From the NCBI RefSeq assembly GCF_026914265.1, contig NC_069135.1, positions 19,942,548-20,006,547 on the forward strand: a DNA stretch of 64,000 bases, written 5' to 3'. Positions 11,400-23,650 of this stretch are shown piece after piece. The translations under genes and the position numbers were made by a program. The notes under the pieces were generated by a model. That model was not told where the DNA came from and ran no database searches. It worked only from the letters and a program-made list of their open reading frames with translations. The DNA is from Mya arenaria (taxonomy: Eukaryota; Mollusca; Bivalvia; Myida; Myidae). Position 1 is the stretch's first letter. Every line of letters begins with the position of its first letter.

Positions 11400-12850
11400 T
11401 TATTCAAATTTGATGCAAATCTGTCACATGTGTGAGTACCCCAAGACTTGTCAATTTGATCAAATACCCAAGGTGTCATTTTCCAGTCATCGTTATCATA
11501 TTGCCTACTTAATTAATCTGCTCTGACATTATATTGTCTCTGTATCCGTTTAGGCTTCAGTGTTATATTATTCATATCACAAAACTCCTTAATAGCAACA
11601 GCTACACTAGGTAAATCAGGCTTTTTGCTACCCTTCTGTAGATAACATTCTTGTTATCACAATGCATACAGTCTTTCCCTGTAAGCAATCAACGTTACTC
11701 TTCACTACTCTGTCAACAGATTCAATCTCTCTCCAAGTGGAGCTTTTCACAGTTTCTTGCTCGTTCCAAGAGCCATAAACCTCTGTGCCTTTAATAAAGG
11801 CGCCCGCACAAAGAGCAACATAGCCACCATAACCAAATTGGCTTGCATCAGTAAAACAATCAATGTCAGACTGAACCCCATTCGCTATACAACCACCCTT
11901 AACGTTCAAATTCCTAGCATTTTGACGCCAAAACTCCAACTCTTTAATAGCGTTACTGCTTAATAATATCATGCTATTCCAACCCAATCTGGAATCTATG
12001 CATGCATACAAAAATCTAGTCTTAAAGCAAACAATTTTCCCCAAGCTACATTGCAATGAAATAACTTGACCCACTATTGAAGCCAAAAATCGAACAGGTA
12101 CTAAACAAATTTTATCTTTTCGAACTTGAAAAAATAGTGAATCTAATGCATTTTTTAATCGAAATATTCTTTCTTCGGTAGCATGTATAGTGTTTGTTTC
12201 CATACACCACAAATATCCCAACCATGTGGTTCTTTTTCTGGCACCCATGAACATTTGTCTTCAGCAAACAAAAAACCCAGTGAAATGAACAACCGTTTTA
12301 CTTCCTGACTTAAATGCATGGCTTTATCAAATTTTATGTGTCCCCGAGGCCATCATCTAAAAATGTTACAACCATATGACCCAATGACCTCAGATGTTTT
12401 ATTGCAACTCTGAGAACTTTTGAGAAAATAAAACCAGCTGTCGCCAGACCAAAAGCCAAAACATTATAGACATAATATTTTGTAACTTTTTTCTCCCATG
12501 AAAATCCCAGGAAAGTTCTATGCCCTTCAAATATCTCAATTATGTGATATGCATTCTTCAAATCAAATGTAAACAAAAACCCAGATTTTCTAAATAATTG
12601 TTTAGCAACCGACACATCTTCATATTTGTACCTAAATGTAACCAAATGTTTATTAATATGCCTACAATCTAATACCATACGGAGTTTACCCTTCTTTCCG
12701 AAAGCAACAGTTAACGGATTCACCACTTGAGGAACTTGACCTATTTTGGATATGCACCCCTTACTCAGCAATTTTTCAATTTCGTTTTCAACAAAATCAG
12801 AGTTATCTTTGGCCGACTTATTATTTTTCAGAATTTCAGCGTTAGGTTAA
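11400..12850 (-). pseudogene. Reverse transcriptase-RNase H of the retrotransposon, broken
   Basis: Copies element RNA into DNA and removes the RNA strand. The RT part begins around 12,850 and shows KLRMVLDCRHINKHL, FTFDLKNAYHI and the catalytic FLDDG. After stops near 12,334-12,254 comes the connection (RFLASIVGQVISL) and RNase H with the first Asp in DCFTDASQFGYGG and Glu in STWREIESV. Further DIRS-like sequence continues to about 11,400 (DRFAS, FNSKFWCPG) with several stops. The domain order and the FLDDG box fit the DIRS order. Confidence 0.83.
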
Positions 12851-12876
12851 GTTTTAAACGGCAACTTGTAACCTTT

Positions 12877-13798
12877 TTATAAAACGGTTCTTATGTAAAC
12901 ATTGTTATTAACCCCAATTTTATCCCATTCTGCTATGCAACGCTTCAATCTGCCGACCGGTGTCACGAGGTATTTTTCTACCTGCGCACTGTTCAAACAT
13001 TCTGAGGCCCGTTCGGGGAAATTTAGCAATTGCTTTTGCTGATCAAAATTTTCAAATCTATTCTGACTAACAATATCATCTACTATTCTACATATCTTAT
13101 CATAAGTCTTGGGTGTTTCTCCAGCTCTGCATTCAAATTTCCAGTGCCCTGGTCTCCCGCAACCGAAACATAATCCAGGTCTTTGTGGTTTTGGTCCCGT
13201 GAAAGCCGCCTGTGTCACGGTAGGTATCGGGGCTCCTGTTCCGTAAGGTGGAGGTGGGGAAGCCGACGCCCTGCTGGTATACGGGGCGAAACGTGACGCA
13301 AACCGACCCCTGCCTGGCCGGGTTTTCAGGAACTGCTTAGCCTTCTTTAACGCTTTGTTTTCCGCTCTCGAAATTTTCTTTTCGTCTTCAGAGTCCGAAG
13401 CCAAAGGATTGCTAACATATTCCTTCACAACAGCCCAACCCATTTCAGAGTCATCAGCCATCTTAACAGGCTTTTGCCTCTGCATCATTAAACCCATACC
13501 TTTTGCTATGCTTGCTCCCGCTGCTTCAATGTCCATCTTTCTAACATGACTTTCTGTTTCCCTCAGCTACGTTGTTACTTTAAGATTAAACTTGAACTGG
13601 TCTTCACAACTTTTTTCTCTTGAATTGATACGTATCGTTACACAAAATGTCCTCTTGCATCTTACAGATTTGAGAGTCTGCAATGTCTTTCTGCGACTGA
13701 GAGGTCCTTTCCTCAAAACACGCTAGCTTGTTAGAAATCATTTTCTCAATTCTGTCCATTAAAACATTCTCACTATTGGCACTGATACTTTCGTCCAT
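12877..13798 (-). pseudogene. Gag-like protein of the retrotransposon with zinc knuckle
   Basis: Structural protein expected to bind element RNA. It starts at an ATG right after repeat A1 (MDESISANSENVLMDRIEKM). The main part, 12,877-13,536, has a basic, Pro-rich middle and one zinc knuckle, CFGCGRPGHWKFEC (CX2CX4HX4C), near residues 122-135 of that frame. The first 65 codons are in a different frame, so a frameshift lies between 13,536 and 13,604. Confidence 0.8.
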
Positions 13799-13811
13799 TA
13801 TGAAAATAAAT

Positions 13812-14030
13812 TAAAGAAAACCGAACTCATAATTTTGCCAGACTACTGTGCATGCTAGAACTGAATCAATTTTCGTCTCCAAAATCACGGTCTATACCGT
13901 TAATCCTTTCTATTGAATAACTCGACCCCTCATAACAAAAGGCAATCGCCTATTGGTCAACTGTGGTCAAACTGACCGTACAGTAAAGACAATACTTTCC
14001 AGCTATACTACGAAACGCTGTAAAGTAAAA
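13812..14030 (-). repeat. Split direct repeat A1
   Basis: Upstream terminal repeat of the retrotransposon, directly before the gag ATG; matches A2 at 9,470-9,683. Confidence 0.85.
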
Positions 14031-14929
14031 ACTAAATATCGAACACAGTGGTATGATAGACGGAACGTTGCAATTGAAAATCTTTAGACCATGAGGTATT
14101 ATGACCACATAGACCAAAGGCATAATGGCATGCCGGATACAATGACGGAACGACAAAGCGTGATTCATTGAGAATTTTCTATTTAAAAGGTTCTAAAAAA
14201 TCACCAACAATTCCAAATCGTCATTGTAATTTTCAAGGCAATATTTCGTGTAAAAATGCAGTTCGCAAAAAATGTAAAAAGACTATTTGTTCAGAACATG
14301 TGCCTTTTTAATTTTGATATTTGCTTGATTATTTTCATAGTTTTGTATAAACAATTTCTTTGTTTTCCTCAAATTCAACGTAAAAAACATTTTTTTTTAT
14401 CATAAGGTTGATTCTTTTCCATATGATGCTTTATTAATACTGCCCCTGGACTTTTGTGTTTTTTGTTTAAAATAAAACAAAAAAACGTATAAATATATTC
14501 AAATTGATAATTTAAATAGATGTAATATATTTTTATTTCGTAATCTGTTTGCTCTCGAAGAATTACTGTTAGGTTTTCTAAAATTAATTTGAGTATTTTT
14601 AACAATTCTTTAAAGGAAGAATGAACTATTGGATGTCATTATAGGGGATACGAACACAGTTGGGCTTTTTTAAGTACGTGTTCAGTTTCTTTTGACTCCA
14701 CAATCATTTACCTGCTCAACTGCGTTCATTACCCGGATAATGATATCAATAACACAATTCATTCTTCAAATTTAGTAATGCTGAAAAAATATGCAAAAAA
14801 TTAGTTTTTATGAATTGCAATCTTTGATCAATACTTAAACACAATGTTGGTTTATACTTTATCGCGCATTTTTAAAGTTCTAACTTTACACACAACTTTA
14901 CAACGCCTTAAATTTAATGAACTGCTACG
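14031..14929. other. Non-coding spacer
   Basis: No gene seen. AT-rich, with a foldback element at 14,615-14,770. Absent from the second block. Confidence 0.6.
14615..14770. mobile_element. Short foldback MITE, diverged copy
   Basis: Imperfect inverted repeat of ~55-bp arms: GGATGTCATTATAGGGGATA on the left pairs with the complement of ATTACCCGGATAATGATATC on the right. The same family occurs, better preserved, at 50,861-51,008. Confidence 0.65.
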
Positions 14930-15117
14930 GTAGGTTCCCTTTGAGTTATTTCAATTGCAAAATACAAGTTTACATACTCCGGGATGGACTACGTCTTGAA
15001 AACAATTGCTGAAACTCTATACAAGTAAGCCAGAATGGCGTGTCAATAGAAGTTTAAGTTATAGGTGTTCTTATATGTTCAGATATTTTCGACGTTGTGA
15101 AACATGACTTGTACATG
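14930..15117. other. Start of unit B, homologous to other unit starts
   Basis: Non-coding. Contains CCTTTGAGTTATTTCAATTG and CTCTATACAAGTAAGCCAGA, matching 46,955-47,045 and, in part, bases 10-130. The 22-bp array begins immediately after, as it does at 211 and 24,780. Confidence 0.65.
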
Positions 15118-16520
15118 CAATTCACTTGTGCATACGGCATTCAGGTATGTGCACTACGGCATTCAGGTAGATGCACTACGGCATTCAGGTAGGTGCACTA
15201 CTGCATTCAGGTATGTGACCTTCGGCATTCGGGTACGTGCACTACGGCATTCAAGTACGTGCACTACGGCATTCAGGTATGTGAATAACGGCGTTCAAGT
15301 ACGTACACTACGGCATTCAGGTACGAGCACTACAACATTCAGGTACGTGCACTATGGTATTCAGGTATATGAACTACGGCATCCAGACATGTACACTACT
15401 GTATTCAGGTATATGAACTACGGCATCCAGATATGTACACTACGGCATTCAGGTATGTGTTCTAAGGAATTCGGGTATGTTCACTACGGCATTCAGGTAA
15501 TGTGCCATACGGCAGTCGAGTATGTGAACTACGGCATTCAGGTAATTACACAGCGGCATTCAGGTACGTGTACTAAGGAATTCGAGTATGTTCACTAGGT
15601 ATTCAGGTATGTGCACTACGACATTCAGGTATGTGAACTACGGCATTCAGGTAAGTGCACAGAGGCATTCAGGTACGTGTACTAAGGAATTCGGGTATGT
15701 TCACTACGACATTCAGGTAATGTGCACAACGGAATTCACGTTCGTGCACTACGGAATTCGGGTTATGTGCACAACGGCATTCGGGTTATGTGCACTACGA
15801 CATTCAGGTTTGTGAACTACGGCATTCAGGTAAGTGCACAGAGGCATTCAGGTACGTGTACTAAGGAATTCGGGTATGTTCACTACGGCATTCAGGTAAT
15901 GTGCACAACGGAATTCACGTTCGTGCACTACGGAATTTGGGTTATGTGCACAACGGCATTCGGGTTATGTGCACTCCGGAATTCAGGTACGTGAACTACG
16001 GCATTCAGGTATGTGAACAACGGCATTCAGGTACGTGCACTACGGAATTCGGGTATGTTCACTACGGCATTCAGGTTATGTGCACTATGGCATTCAGGTA
16101 CGTGCACTACGGCATTCAGGTATGTAACACGTTAATCATGTTTTGTGCACTTTGGCATTCCGGTACGTACACTACGGCATTCAGGTATGTGAACTACGGC
16201 ATTCAGGTACGTGCACTACGGCATTCGGGTATTTAACACGGTTATCATGTTATGTGTACTTTGGCATTCCGGTACGTACACTACGGCATTCAGGTATGTG
16301 AACTACGTCATCCAGGTAAGTGCACGACGGCATTCAGGTATGTGAACTACGTCATCAAGGTAAGTGCACTACTGCATTCAGGTACGTGCACTACGGCATT
16401 CAGGTATGTTCACTACGGCATTCAGGTATGTACGCTAAGGCATTCAGGTATTTGCACTACGACATTCAGGTATATACACTACGGCATTCATATACGTGAA
16501 TTACGGCCTTTTAGGTATGT
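15118..16520. repeat. 22-bp minisatellite array, copy 2 (largest)
   Basis: About 63 units of a 22-bp monomer, mostly ACGTGCACTACGGCATTCAG plus two bases. It is the same family as 211-712 but with its own consensus (ACTACGG, CAGGT). A larger period appears in 15,640-15,990, where two ~180-bp blocks are nearly identical. Open reading frames in it are artefacts of a stop-free repeat. The second block lost this array: 32,745 joins directly to the sequence that follows it here. Confidence 0.94.
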
Positions 16521-17628
16521 GTACATTGTAACTGTTTTATGATGAGTAGAATGATTTATGGGAAGGAATTTGTTTGAATAAAACAGAAAATCTCCACTTT
16601 CAAAATCTTGGTTGGAAAACCAACTACTCATGAATTGTTTCCTGAATCATATTATACATGTATATATACATACAGAAGGTGTTGTATTTGCAATTTTATA
16701 TTTCTATATTCATAAAGCTTACCTCATTAAGTGACTAATATATCTGTTTTAACAATGGTAATCGGATATATCTTGGTAAATGTAAGGGATTTGATTAACT
16801 TTTTTTCTTAACCAGGAAGTCGTCTTTATAGCGTAGTTTAAAAATGCAAGCATGAATTCGTTGAATCAAAAATACTATAGTCTGTCTGCAAACAAATGGT
16901 AACAGTTCATGTTTAAATTCAAGAAGACACAAAACAAGTTTAAGAGTAGTTTTTTATGTGTGTGTATTTGACATCTTTGCATGGTAAAAACAATTATTCA
17001 AACATTCAGAGTTGCAGGGACAACGAAATCTCCGCAAAGCACACACACACAATTTGAAATAAAATAACAAAAGGTCAGGAAAAACACAGTTTAAACCAAT
17101 GCGTGTTGGGAAAAAGATAGCAAAAGAAATAGCAGAAGGGGCGGGAACCTTTCCTGGTCAAGTACTTTTCATCACAATTTTCACGTTAAGATTATTTTTT
17201 TCAATTTTTAGGGTATCGAACAGACTACCAAAGTTTAGTTTAATTTGCGAGGAGTGCCAAAGGGATAAAGTCATGGTAGTTGCATGGACCTTTTCAGGAG
17301 TATACAACCTTTATTCCGTTACAACGAATCATTTGCTGCGACATTTCTATCACATGCTTAACCTCCGCGAGCACTTCATTCTCTACAGCGTATGCTGATT
17401 TCCGTCACACAACTTGTTCAATCTCGTTAAGCACCGCCAGCGTAAATCGGTGAACGCCTGTTTGAGAAAAAAACGACGAGGCAGACTAATGTAGGTATAA
17501 AACAATAACTATACTATCTGAACAATGTTGACACCAAAATATTACCCTACTAGCATTTATATAAGTCAAATATCTGCATATAGCCGTCTTAAAATGTTGC
17601 TAATTCGGGTAGGAATGAAGATGGTCCT
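16521..17628. other. Non-coding spacer downstream of gene 1
   Basis: No gene seen. It matches 32,750-33,879 closely, and parts match 1,590-3,369 and 47.4-49.4 kb. This shows that units A and B are themselves old duplicates. Confidence 0.65.
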
Positions 17629-18375
17629 TTAGCTTGCGTCCCCGGCAATTCTACCAACCATGCAGTATGATGAACTTGAAGGTCTGAAATGTATATATAG
17701 TTTACTAATTAAACATTAAACTAGTATTAAATCTCTGTTGCATATACATAGATACTGGTAGTGTTTTCAGTGCGGCCTTGTGGTAACACAATTGACAGTC
17801 AATCCAGGGGTCGCAGGTTTACTACCTCGCCGCACCACTAAAATACCGATCGAATTACGAGAGGGACGTTAAATGGGGGCCTGGTGTGACAGTGTTATAC
17901 ACTGGTGCACGTTCAAGAACCAGGGCAGCTCTAACCATCGTTAAATTCTGTTTCTGTTTCTCCACCCCGACGCCCCCACCCCTCCCCCAAACAACAATAA
18001 CAATCTTCTCGGAACACTCGCCGAATAGACAAGTGACGACTGCGAGTATAAATATGCTTACATACACACACATCTCAGTTGAGTAAAGATAATAATTTTG
18101 AAAGTTTACAGATTGATTGTTTTCGAATGTTACTTACGCGTAACTAGGGTTTGTCGTTCCGTTGGTATTCCTATTTGATTCTAAAAAGAAAGGTATATTT
18201 GAGTTGTTGACACACTAATAAGTCTCATCACTGCCTTGTAATTGGACACAATGGTATGAACTGGTTTTTATAAATAAGAATATGTCTAACTGTCATAATG
18301 GTTACTAAGGGAAGATAATCGTACATTTATAACGAGTCCCTCGCCTTAAAGGGGAATTATATTGGTTAATCACCC

Positions 18376-18410
<35 letters not shown>

Positions 18411-21400
18411 TCAAGTACCTGCGGTAGTATAAATACCTGATGCTTGTGCAGTTCGATGTGCCTTTCCATTATTTATCCTCCTTCGAATAAAAACGATCGA
18501 AAGCATAAAAGGAATAAGACCAAAACCCGCTACTCCTCCTACGACGATACCAATACTTGCGTTCCTCAAACCTGAATAGACACAATTAGAAACTTCAACC
18601 ATCTTTAATATAATGATGGATAAACGTCCATATAAAAACCCTCAACAAAATTTAAAGGTTGTTAATTTTATTGTAAATCACTAAGGTTTGTCGGTATAGC
18701 AATTTTGTTTCGTGTTGGGTCGGTCTGTGGTGTTGGTTTTAATGTAATGCGACTCTTATCAGGGTTTATTTATGTATCAATTTTTTTTCAATTTTCGACT
18801 ACAGTGCCAGTCCCTGTACTTTTCATTGTACAATTGTGAAACTTAAAAAAATGAAGAAAAACAACAACATACACATGTAAATACTTAATTATTATGCAAA
18901 ATGTGTCGTTGTTATACAAGTTTTATAGTGCATGAAATGAAATTGATGGAATTATTTCCACAAAATCACCTTTTTTATGTTTTGGTGTAGTTGATGTGTC
19001 CAATAGTGTTGACCCCAAAGTTGTTTTCGAATTGGATAAAGTTTCTACATTTATTATTGATGTTGTATTCTCTTCTGTTATATTTGAAGTGCTGGATTGT
19101 CCAGCAGTCGTTGAGATCGATGCTGTTGCTGTGGTGGTGGACGTCGTCACCATTGGTGTAGATGTTGAATCTGTTGTTGTTGTGGTGGTGGTGGTGGTCG
19201 GCGTCATTGGTGTAGATGTTGAATCTGTTGTTGTTGTTGTTGTTGTGGTGGTGGTGGTAGTGGTTGTGGTTGTGGTGGTCGGCGTCATTGGTGTAGTTGT
19301 TGAATCCATTGTTGTTGTTGCTTTGGTGGTGGTCGTCATAGGTGTCGATGTTGAATATTTTGTTGAAGAGACACCAGCACATGGATTCGTTTCAGGAGGA
19401 CACGAGACTGTTACCCTACCATCCGGGGAGGATCCTGAAGGATAGAAAATAATGCCCTATGCCTTGGTTTTCCGCTAACCGTTGCAAAAACTACAAATAT
19501 TGGTTGAAAATTTCTTCATATAACTTTTAACTTGAGTTTGTTTTTGTTTATGGCTCCGTGTGTCTTTTTGCATTGACATTTGTAGCATTGATCATAGTAA
19601 TAATTTTGTATTTCTCTTTTGTTTCTCAAAAGCAATTGAGTTCGTACTAGCAGTTCGTACTTCAGTAAAGAAACAATTAGATTTAACATACATGCCCATA
19701 ATCTATGATGGTGTTAAACGTTCTTTATCAGTAAACATTTTATTTTAACTATCAATTCCAACGGCATTGTAAACGTGATATTTCATACTCCGAAACCATG
19801 GTATACTTACCAGCAAATCCTAGCCAAAACGAGCCCAAATCAGATGTAAGGCTGTTCTCTAGCTGAATGATAAGATACTGTTCGCTTGTTTGCAATGTTT
19901 TCGGCGAAGCTGTGTTATTTTGACAGTTCCAAATACCGATAATGATACCGTCGGGTCGTCTCACAATAAGTCTTTGTTGGCATTGACCCCACCTTAAGAT
20001 ATTTACATTTTTACTTATCATAATGGTATCTAAAAAGAACAATAAAACAGAACATTTTAACCAAGGTAAATATGACTGCCTTAAATCAATGAACTCCTTG
20101 TTCGAACACAGAAAAAAATGCTGCTTTGCAAACAAAATACTTTCAATATTTGTTTTATATATTCAAATGTTCAAATACTAATGAATGGTAACTATACTTG
20201 TTTTCCATCACAATCTGCCACAGTGTTATAGATAGTTTTGAGCCCATATCACACGTGTGGACAGAGCAAGTCAGAGATTTTCCCGACGGGATCTTCTGAA
20301 CGTTGTTGAAACCGGGACTTTGCAGATAAACATGCGGCCCTAAGCTCGTAGAGGTTATCGTTCCTGACATGCTGCTAAGAATACTCGTCTCTAAAAATAA
20401 ACAAAATGCCATCAAAAAATTAATAGCAGGTACGTCAGAGATAGTTAAGTCCCTGAAGAGTTTCAAAATGAAACATTATGAACAGACATTTTGTATACAG
20501 TCAGTTTTATTATACGCTTAAAAATAATGATGTTAATGGGAAATTGAATTTATTTCCATCGAAATAATCCACCCCTATTGTTACATTTGAAATGTGAGAG
20601 TGTTGCACGAGCATCACTGTCAATACTCATTTCCAATTATTTTCATACCTGGATGTAGTTTGAAGGATCGACATTTCAAGAATGTATTTTTAAACATAAC
20701 TGAACGTGGAGGATAAACTACATTTTACGTGTATGACCAAACTTACCAGGTATGCAATAGTAGTTTATATGCATGTAGTTTGGATAGTGGTCAGGTATTC
20801 CAATACATTCCTGTGATATAACACTAGTAGCCATCACGTTGCAACTACGCCTACCATTGCAATTTTCTATATACTGAACTGCATTATTGGGATGAATATT
20901 ATATGACATTTGGCAGTCTTGTTCGGTTATGTTCGAACAACAAAGTTGAAACTGATTTTGGATGCGAACGTTGTCCAAAGTGCAATTCAGTGCCGCTGTT
21001 TTGTAGGCGACGGTAAAAGTCTTTATTGCAATTACTTCTCCCGGTGGACACGAAGAAGACATAAAATTACTTGCTGGTGAGGTAACGCCGAAACAAGAAG
21101 CGGTGCTTTTGTATAAAGTACCAAGGGCAAAAGTCCCTGAAAATATAGTAATATATTTGAGTACAAAGCCAGAAATGATCTTTTTCAAGTTCATAGTTAT
21201 CAGTTGTGTCATCGAATGAAACTTGATACCTCGTTGCCTTCGTGTTAAAATCGTTAGGACATATCTGGTCTTATTTTATTGATCAATAATTGGGTCAAAC
21301 AACTTAATCCATAATAATTCGTTCGGTTCATGCATATAAGTAAAATATTCATAACAGGTTTATGTCATGAATATGACTTATACATATATCTTCATTTTTT

Positions 21401-23524
21401 GAGTTGCAAAGAACATGAATAGTATTGTTATTCATATTTTAGGAATAAATATAATGTACTGTTATGTGTAGTATTTATTATTAAAATATTGACCTTTTGA
21501 TAGGCCACACTCTTATTTTGGATTTTATAGCAAATTGGATATACTTAAACTATATGTATTTCTTTAGAACTTGCGGTCAAGGAAACCCGTGAAAGTGCAA
21601 GCACTTGTTTCCAACGGTGTCCTTTGTTTTTGCTGAAAGGACAACACGCGGAAGAGACAACGGTTGGATACAAGGAGTCCGGGTGCGATACCCTAGCTCC
21701 TTTTCGAACAGAACCCTTGGTTCTTTTACGTGCTCGGTGTAAAGCACCGATACACTGGCTACAGCTTTTCTGGGTTAAACCAGTACTACCCTTTAATTGC
21801 TGAGCACTAGGCAAGGGAGCTACTTGTTCCAACTTTTAACGTCTTTCGGTATGACGCGGCCACAGATCGAATCCACGACCTCCCACTCCGACGGCGGACT
21901 CCTTAACCACTAGGTCACGGAGACGGTAAACTATACTACAGAAAGACTGTGCCATAAATTTTTATGTACCTTTTTATTTGATCCAGCAAACTTCTGCTGT
22001 GTTTTTGTTTAGATTTTTAACATATCACAAACATCACTCGAACGACGTTTATTTTTGTTTCAAATATATTTCTTGTTTAAAATCACCGAACCTAATGATC
22101 CCGAATTAGTCTTTGTCATCGCCGACATCTATAAGGAAGATCTTAATTTGACAACACTGTAATGTACCCAAACTTCTTGACATTTTCTTTTCAAAAATAA
22201 AGACCTAATGCAAATGTTATCATGTCATCGTATTCTTACAAAATTCATACGTTTAAACGATAAGTTTGTAGAAACGCTATATCACATTACAAACAGTTAT
22301 TCATGTGTACTTGAAAGAAATTGTATTTGATATTAACAATCTACATTTACCCGTCCTTCTTAAACCCCATCAAAAGGCTGATAATATTACTGCGTTTTAT
22401 TCTGGATTGTTGTATTCAACTCTAGTGGATTTTCTGCAGACTACACGAAGGGCTAGCATCAAATACAACTTCCCGGATCAAAATCAGTACTTATACATAT
22501 AAACGTTAGTTTGTTTAATGACGCAACATTATGTTTTCTGATGTCATAAAAGTATCACGCAATAAATATGATGTATTATGATAGGAAGCTTTTCTGGTGA
22601 CATGTATCACGTCGAGTTCGGTGTGTAAACATGTAACCGTCAAGATTTAAGGTTGAGAAAGCTACATGTAAACACAACAAACGAGACGTGGTGCAGGTCA
22701 CCAGAAAGGCATCCTGTCGTAGTATTCCATTTATTATATATTTGACTTTTTCAATATGCCTCTCAAAAGTCCAAATATTGAATGGCTTGCGCGTATGAAT
22801 GTGTTACGTACTTTTGTGTATTGAAGACAAGGGAGGCTTTTCCAGCGAAGCGAAGTAATAAGTTACAGAATTCACATAATTGAACAAAATAAGAAGAACA
22901 TGTTTTATATCCATGCTATAGCTAACGTATCATAAAATTGTTTCACAGTCATACCTTCCTTTGTTTGGAAATAACTCATAAAACGTAATAGATGCAAACT
23001 CCGTTGAATGAGTTAGTTAACAGATTCTGTATTCACCCCGAAGTATTTGAATCATACGGAATAGACAATGTTAACTAACAAAGGTCATACAACCTCAAAA
23101 CATCAGACGTATATAGGTTGGCATTATTTGGAAGGATATTCAGTGCATAGTTGTGTTGGAATTCACGAAGTTTCGTAAGCAATTCACAATAACTTTATTT
23201 ATATTACATCAATTATAATAAGACGTTGTTTTTAAGCACAAACAACCGTACAGCTACTTTAATTCTTAAGGAATCAAGAATAATTGAAACATAGATATAC
23301 AAATTTTCGTTTCGATGAAAACCGATAATAATAAAGCTTAATTTCACAGCGAAATATTCTTGATTAAATACCTAAAAAAAAAGATTTTTTTTAATTCTGT
23401 TGAAATTCCTGTATAAGCCGGAAATACAATTTGTTTGGTAAAAAAGACAACAATGAAATAAACAGTTATTGTTGTACATACCATGGACAATATGAAAAGC
23501 CAGCAATTGCACGAAAAAACTCAT
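17629..23524 (-). CDS. SUEL lectin-CUB-stalk membrane receptor, gene 1 (8 exons, 507 aa)
   Basis: Predicted type I membrane protein; ligand and role are not known. Exons (minus): 23,482-23,524; 20,747-21,136; 20,198-20,390; 19,811-19,992; 18,970-19,434; 18,419-18,571; 18,138-18,180; 17,629-17,683. All junctions have GT..AG and matching phase. Residues 1-14 are a signal peptide (MSFFVQLLAFHIVH). About 15-144 form a SUEL domain with SSCPPGEVIAIK, CNGRRSC and YPNYMHINYYC, typical of galactose/rhamnose-binding lectins. About 145-269 form a CUB-like domain (VYLQSPGFNN to GSFWLGFAG). About 270-424 is a stalk: VSCPPETNPC, then long Thr/Ser runs, a probable O-glycosylated mucin-like region. One helix spans about 431-453, followed by RRR (Cys side out, basic side in). 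The 54-residue tail ends GRIAGDAS. The start is the first ATG before a clear signal peptide. Paralogs are genes 2 and 3 on the same strand. Confidence 0.85.
17770..17965 (+). mobile_element. tRNA-derived SINE in intron 7 of gene 1
   Basis: A Pol III-like head (GCCTTGTGGTAAC as A box, GTCGCAGGTTT as decayed B box, then CGCCGCACCACTAAAATACC) is followed by a body (GAGGGACGTTAAATGGGGGC). The same insertion with a fuller head is at 34,018-34,232 in gene 2, so it predates the duplication. Confidence 0.7.
18378..18410. repeat. (ATT)n microsatellite in intron 6 of gene 1
   Basis: About eleven TTA/ATT units immediately 3' of the membrane exon. Gene 2 lacks it at the same place (34,645-34,655). Confidence 0.93.
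21555..21927 (-). mobile_element. tRNA-derived SINE in intron 1 of gene 1, with target-site duplication
   Basis: The minus-strand head reads like a tRNA (CTAGTGGTTAAGGAGTCCGCC region, B box GGATTCGATC), followed by a ~300-bp body. AAACTATA flanks both ends (21,547-21,554 and 21,928-21,935). Gene 2 has the empty site near 37,640. A 95-codon reading frame inside is not a gene. Confidence 0.82.
21960..22560. other. Intron 1 block conserved among the three paralogs
   Basis: Matches 37,680-38,240 (gene 2) and about 56,900-57,560 (gene 3), including CTTCTGCTGTGTTTTTGTTT and the segment around ACACGAAGGGCTAGCATC. The rest of intron 1 (22,560-23,481) also matches gene 2, but the match to gene 3 is patchier. 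No coding exon is evident. Confidence 0.55.
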
Positions 23525-23617
23525 TTCAATGACTATAACTACATGCACAACTTTCAAGCACAAGTGGTATAAATCTTCTGGAAAAAAAATCAGAATAAGG
23601 AATCCAGTTTTTTTGAC

Positions 23618-23650
23618 AAAGAACTATTTAAAGGTCCGTGATACACGTGT
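23618..23650 (-). promoter_or_regulatory. Candidate core promoter of gene 1
   Basis: On the minus strand, CTTTAAATAGTTCTTTG lies about 100 bp before the ATG and resembles a TATA box. It is conserved in sequence and distance before genes 2 (39,310-39,345) and 3 (60,488-60,510). CACGTG-like sequence lies just upstream in genes 1 and 2. Confidence 0.45.

Larger units (their letters stand above)
8928..14030 (-). mobile_element. Tyrosine-recombinase retrotransposon, Ngaro/PAT-like, decayed
   Basis: Minus-strand order is repeat A1, gag with zinc knuckle, reverse transcriptase, RNase H, tyrosine recombinase, then repeats B1, A2, B2. A1 (13,812-14,030) matches A2 (9,470-9,683), and B1 (9,688-9,791) matches B2 (8,928-9,026). 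This A1 ... B1-A2-B2 split direct repeat layout is characteristic of Ngaro and PAT elements, which integrate with a tyrosine recombinase instead of a DDE integrase. I see no methyltransferase domain, which favours Ngaro. About 440 bp of unmatched sequence separates A2 from B2. All reading frames are interrupted, so this copy looks inactive. It is absent from the second block. Confidence 0.8.

Noticed and set aside
15104..16542. Long reading frames with 22-residue peptide repeats (also at 160-783 and 24,777-25,695)
   Set aside because: The 22-bp monomer has no stop in several frames, so any array of it is open. No signal peptide, no consistent start, and the frame shifts with every monomer.
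18996..19445. Plus-strand poly-Val protein (also 35,010-35,741)
   Set aside because: Antisense shadow of the Thr-rich stalk exons; the minus frame fits the splice sites and phases.
21545..21832. A 95-codon minus-strand gene
   Set aside because: It lies wholly within a SINE flanked by AAACTATA repeats.
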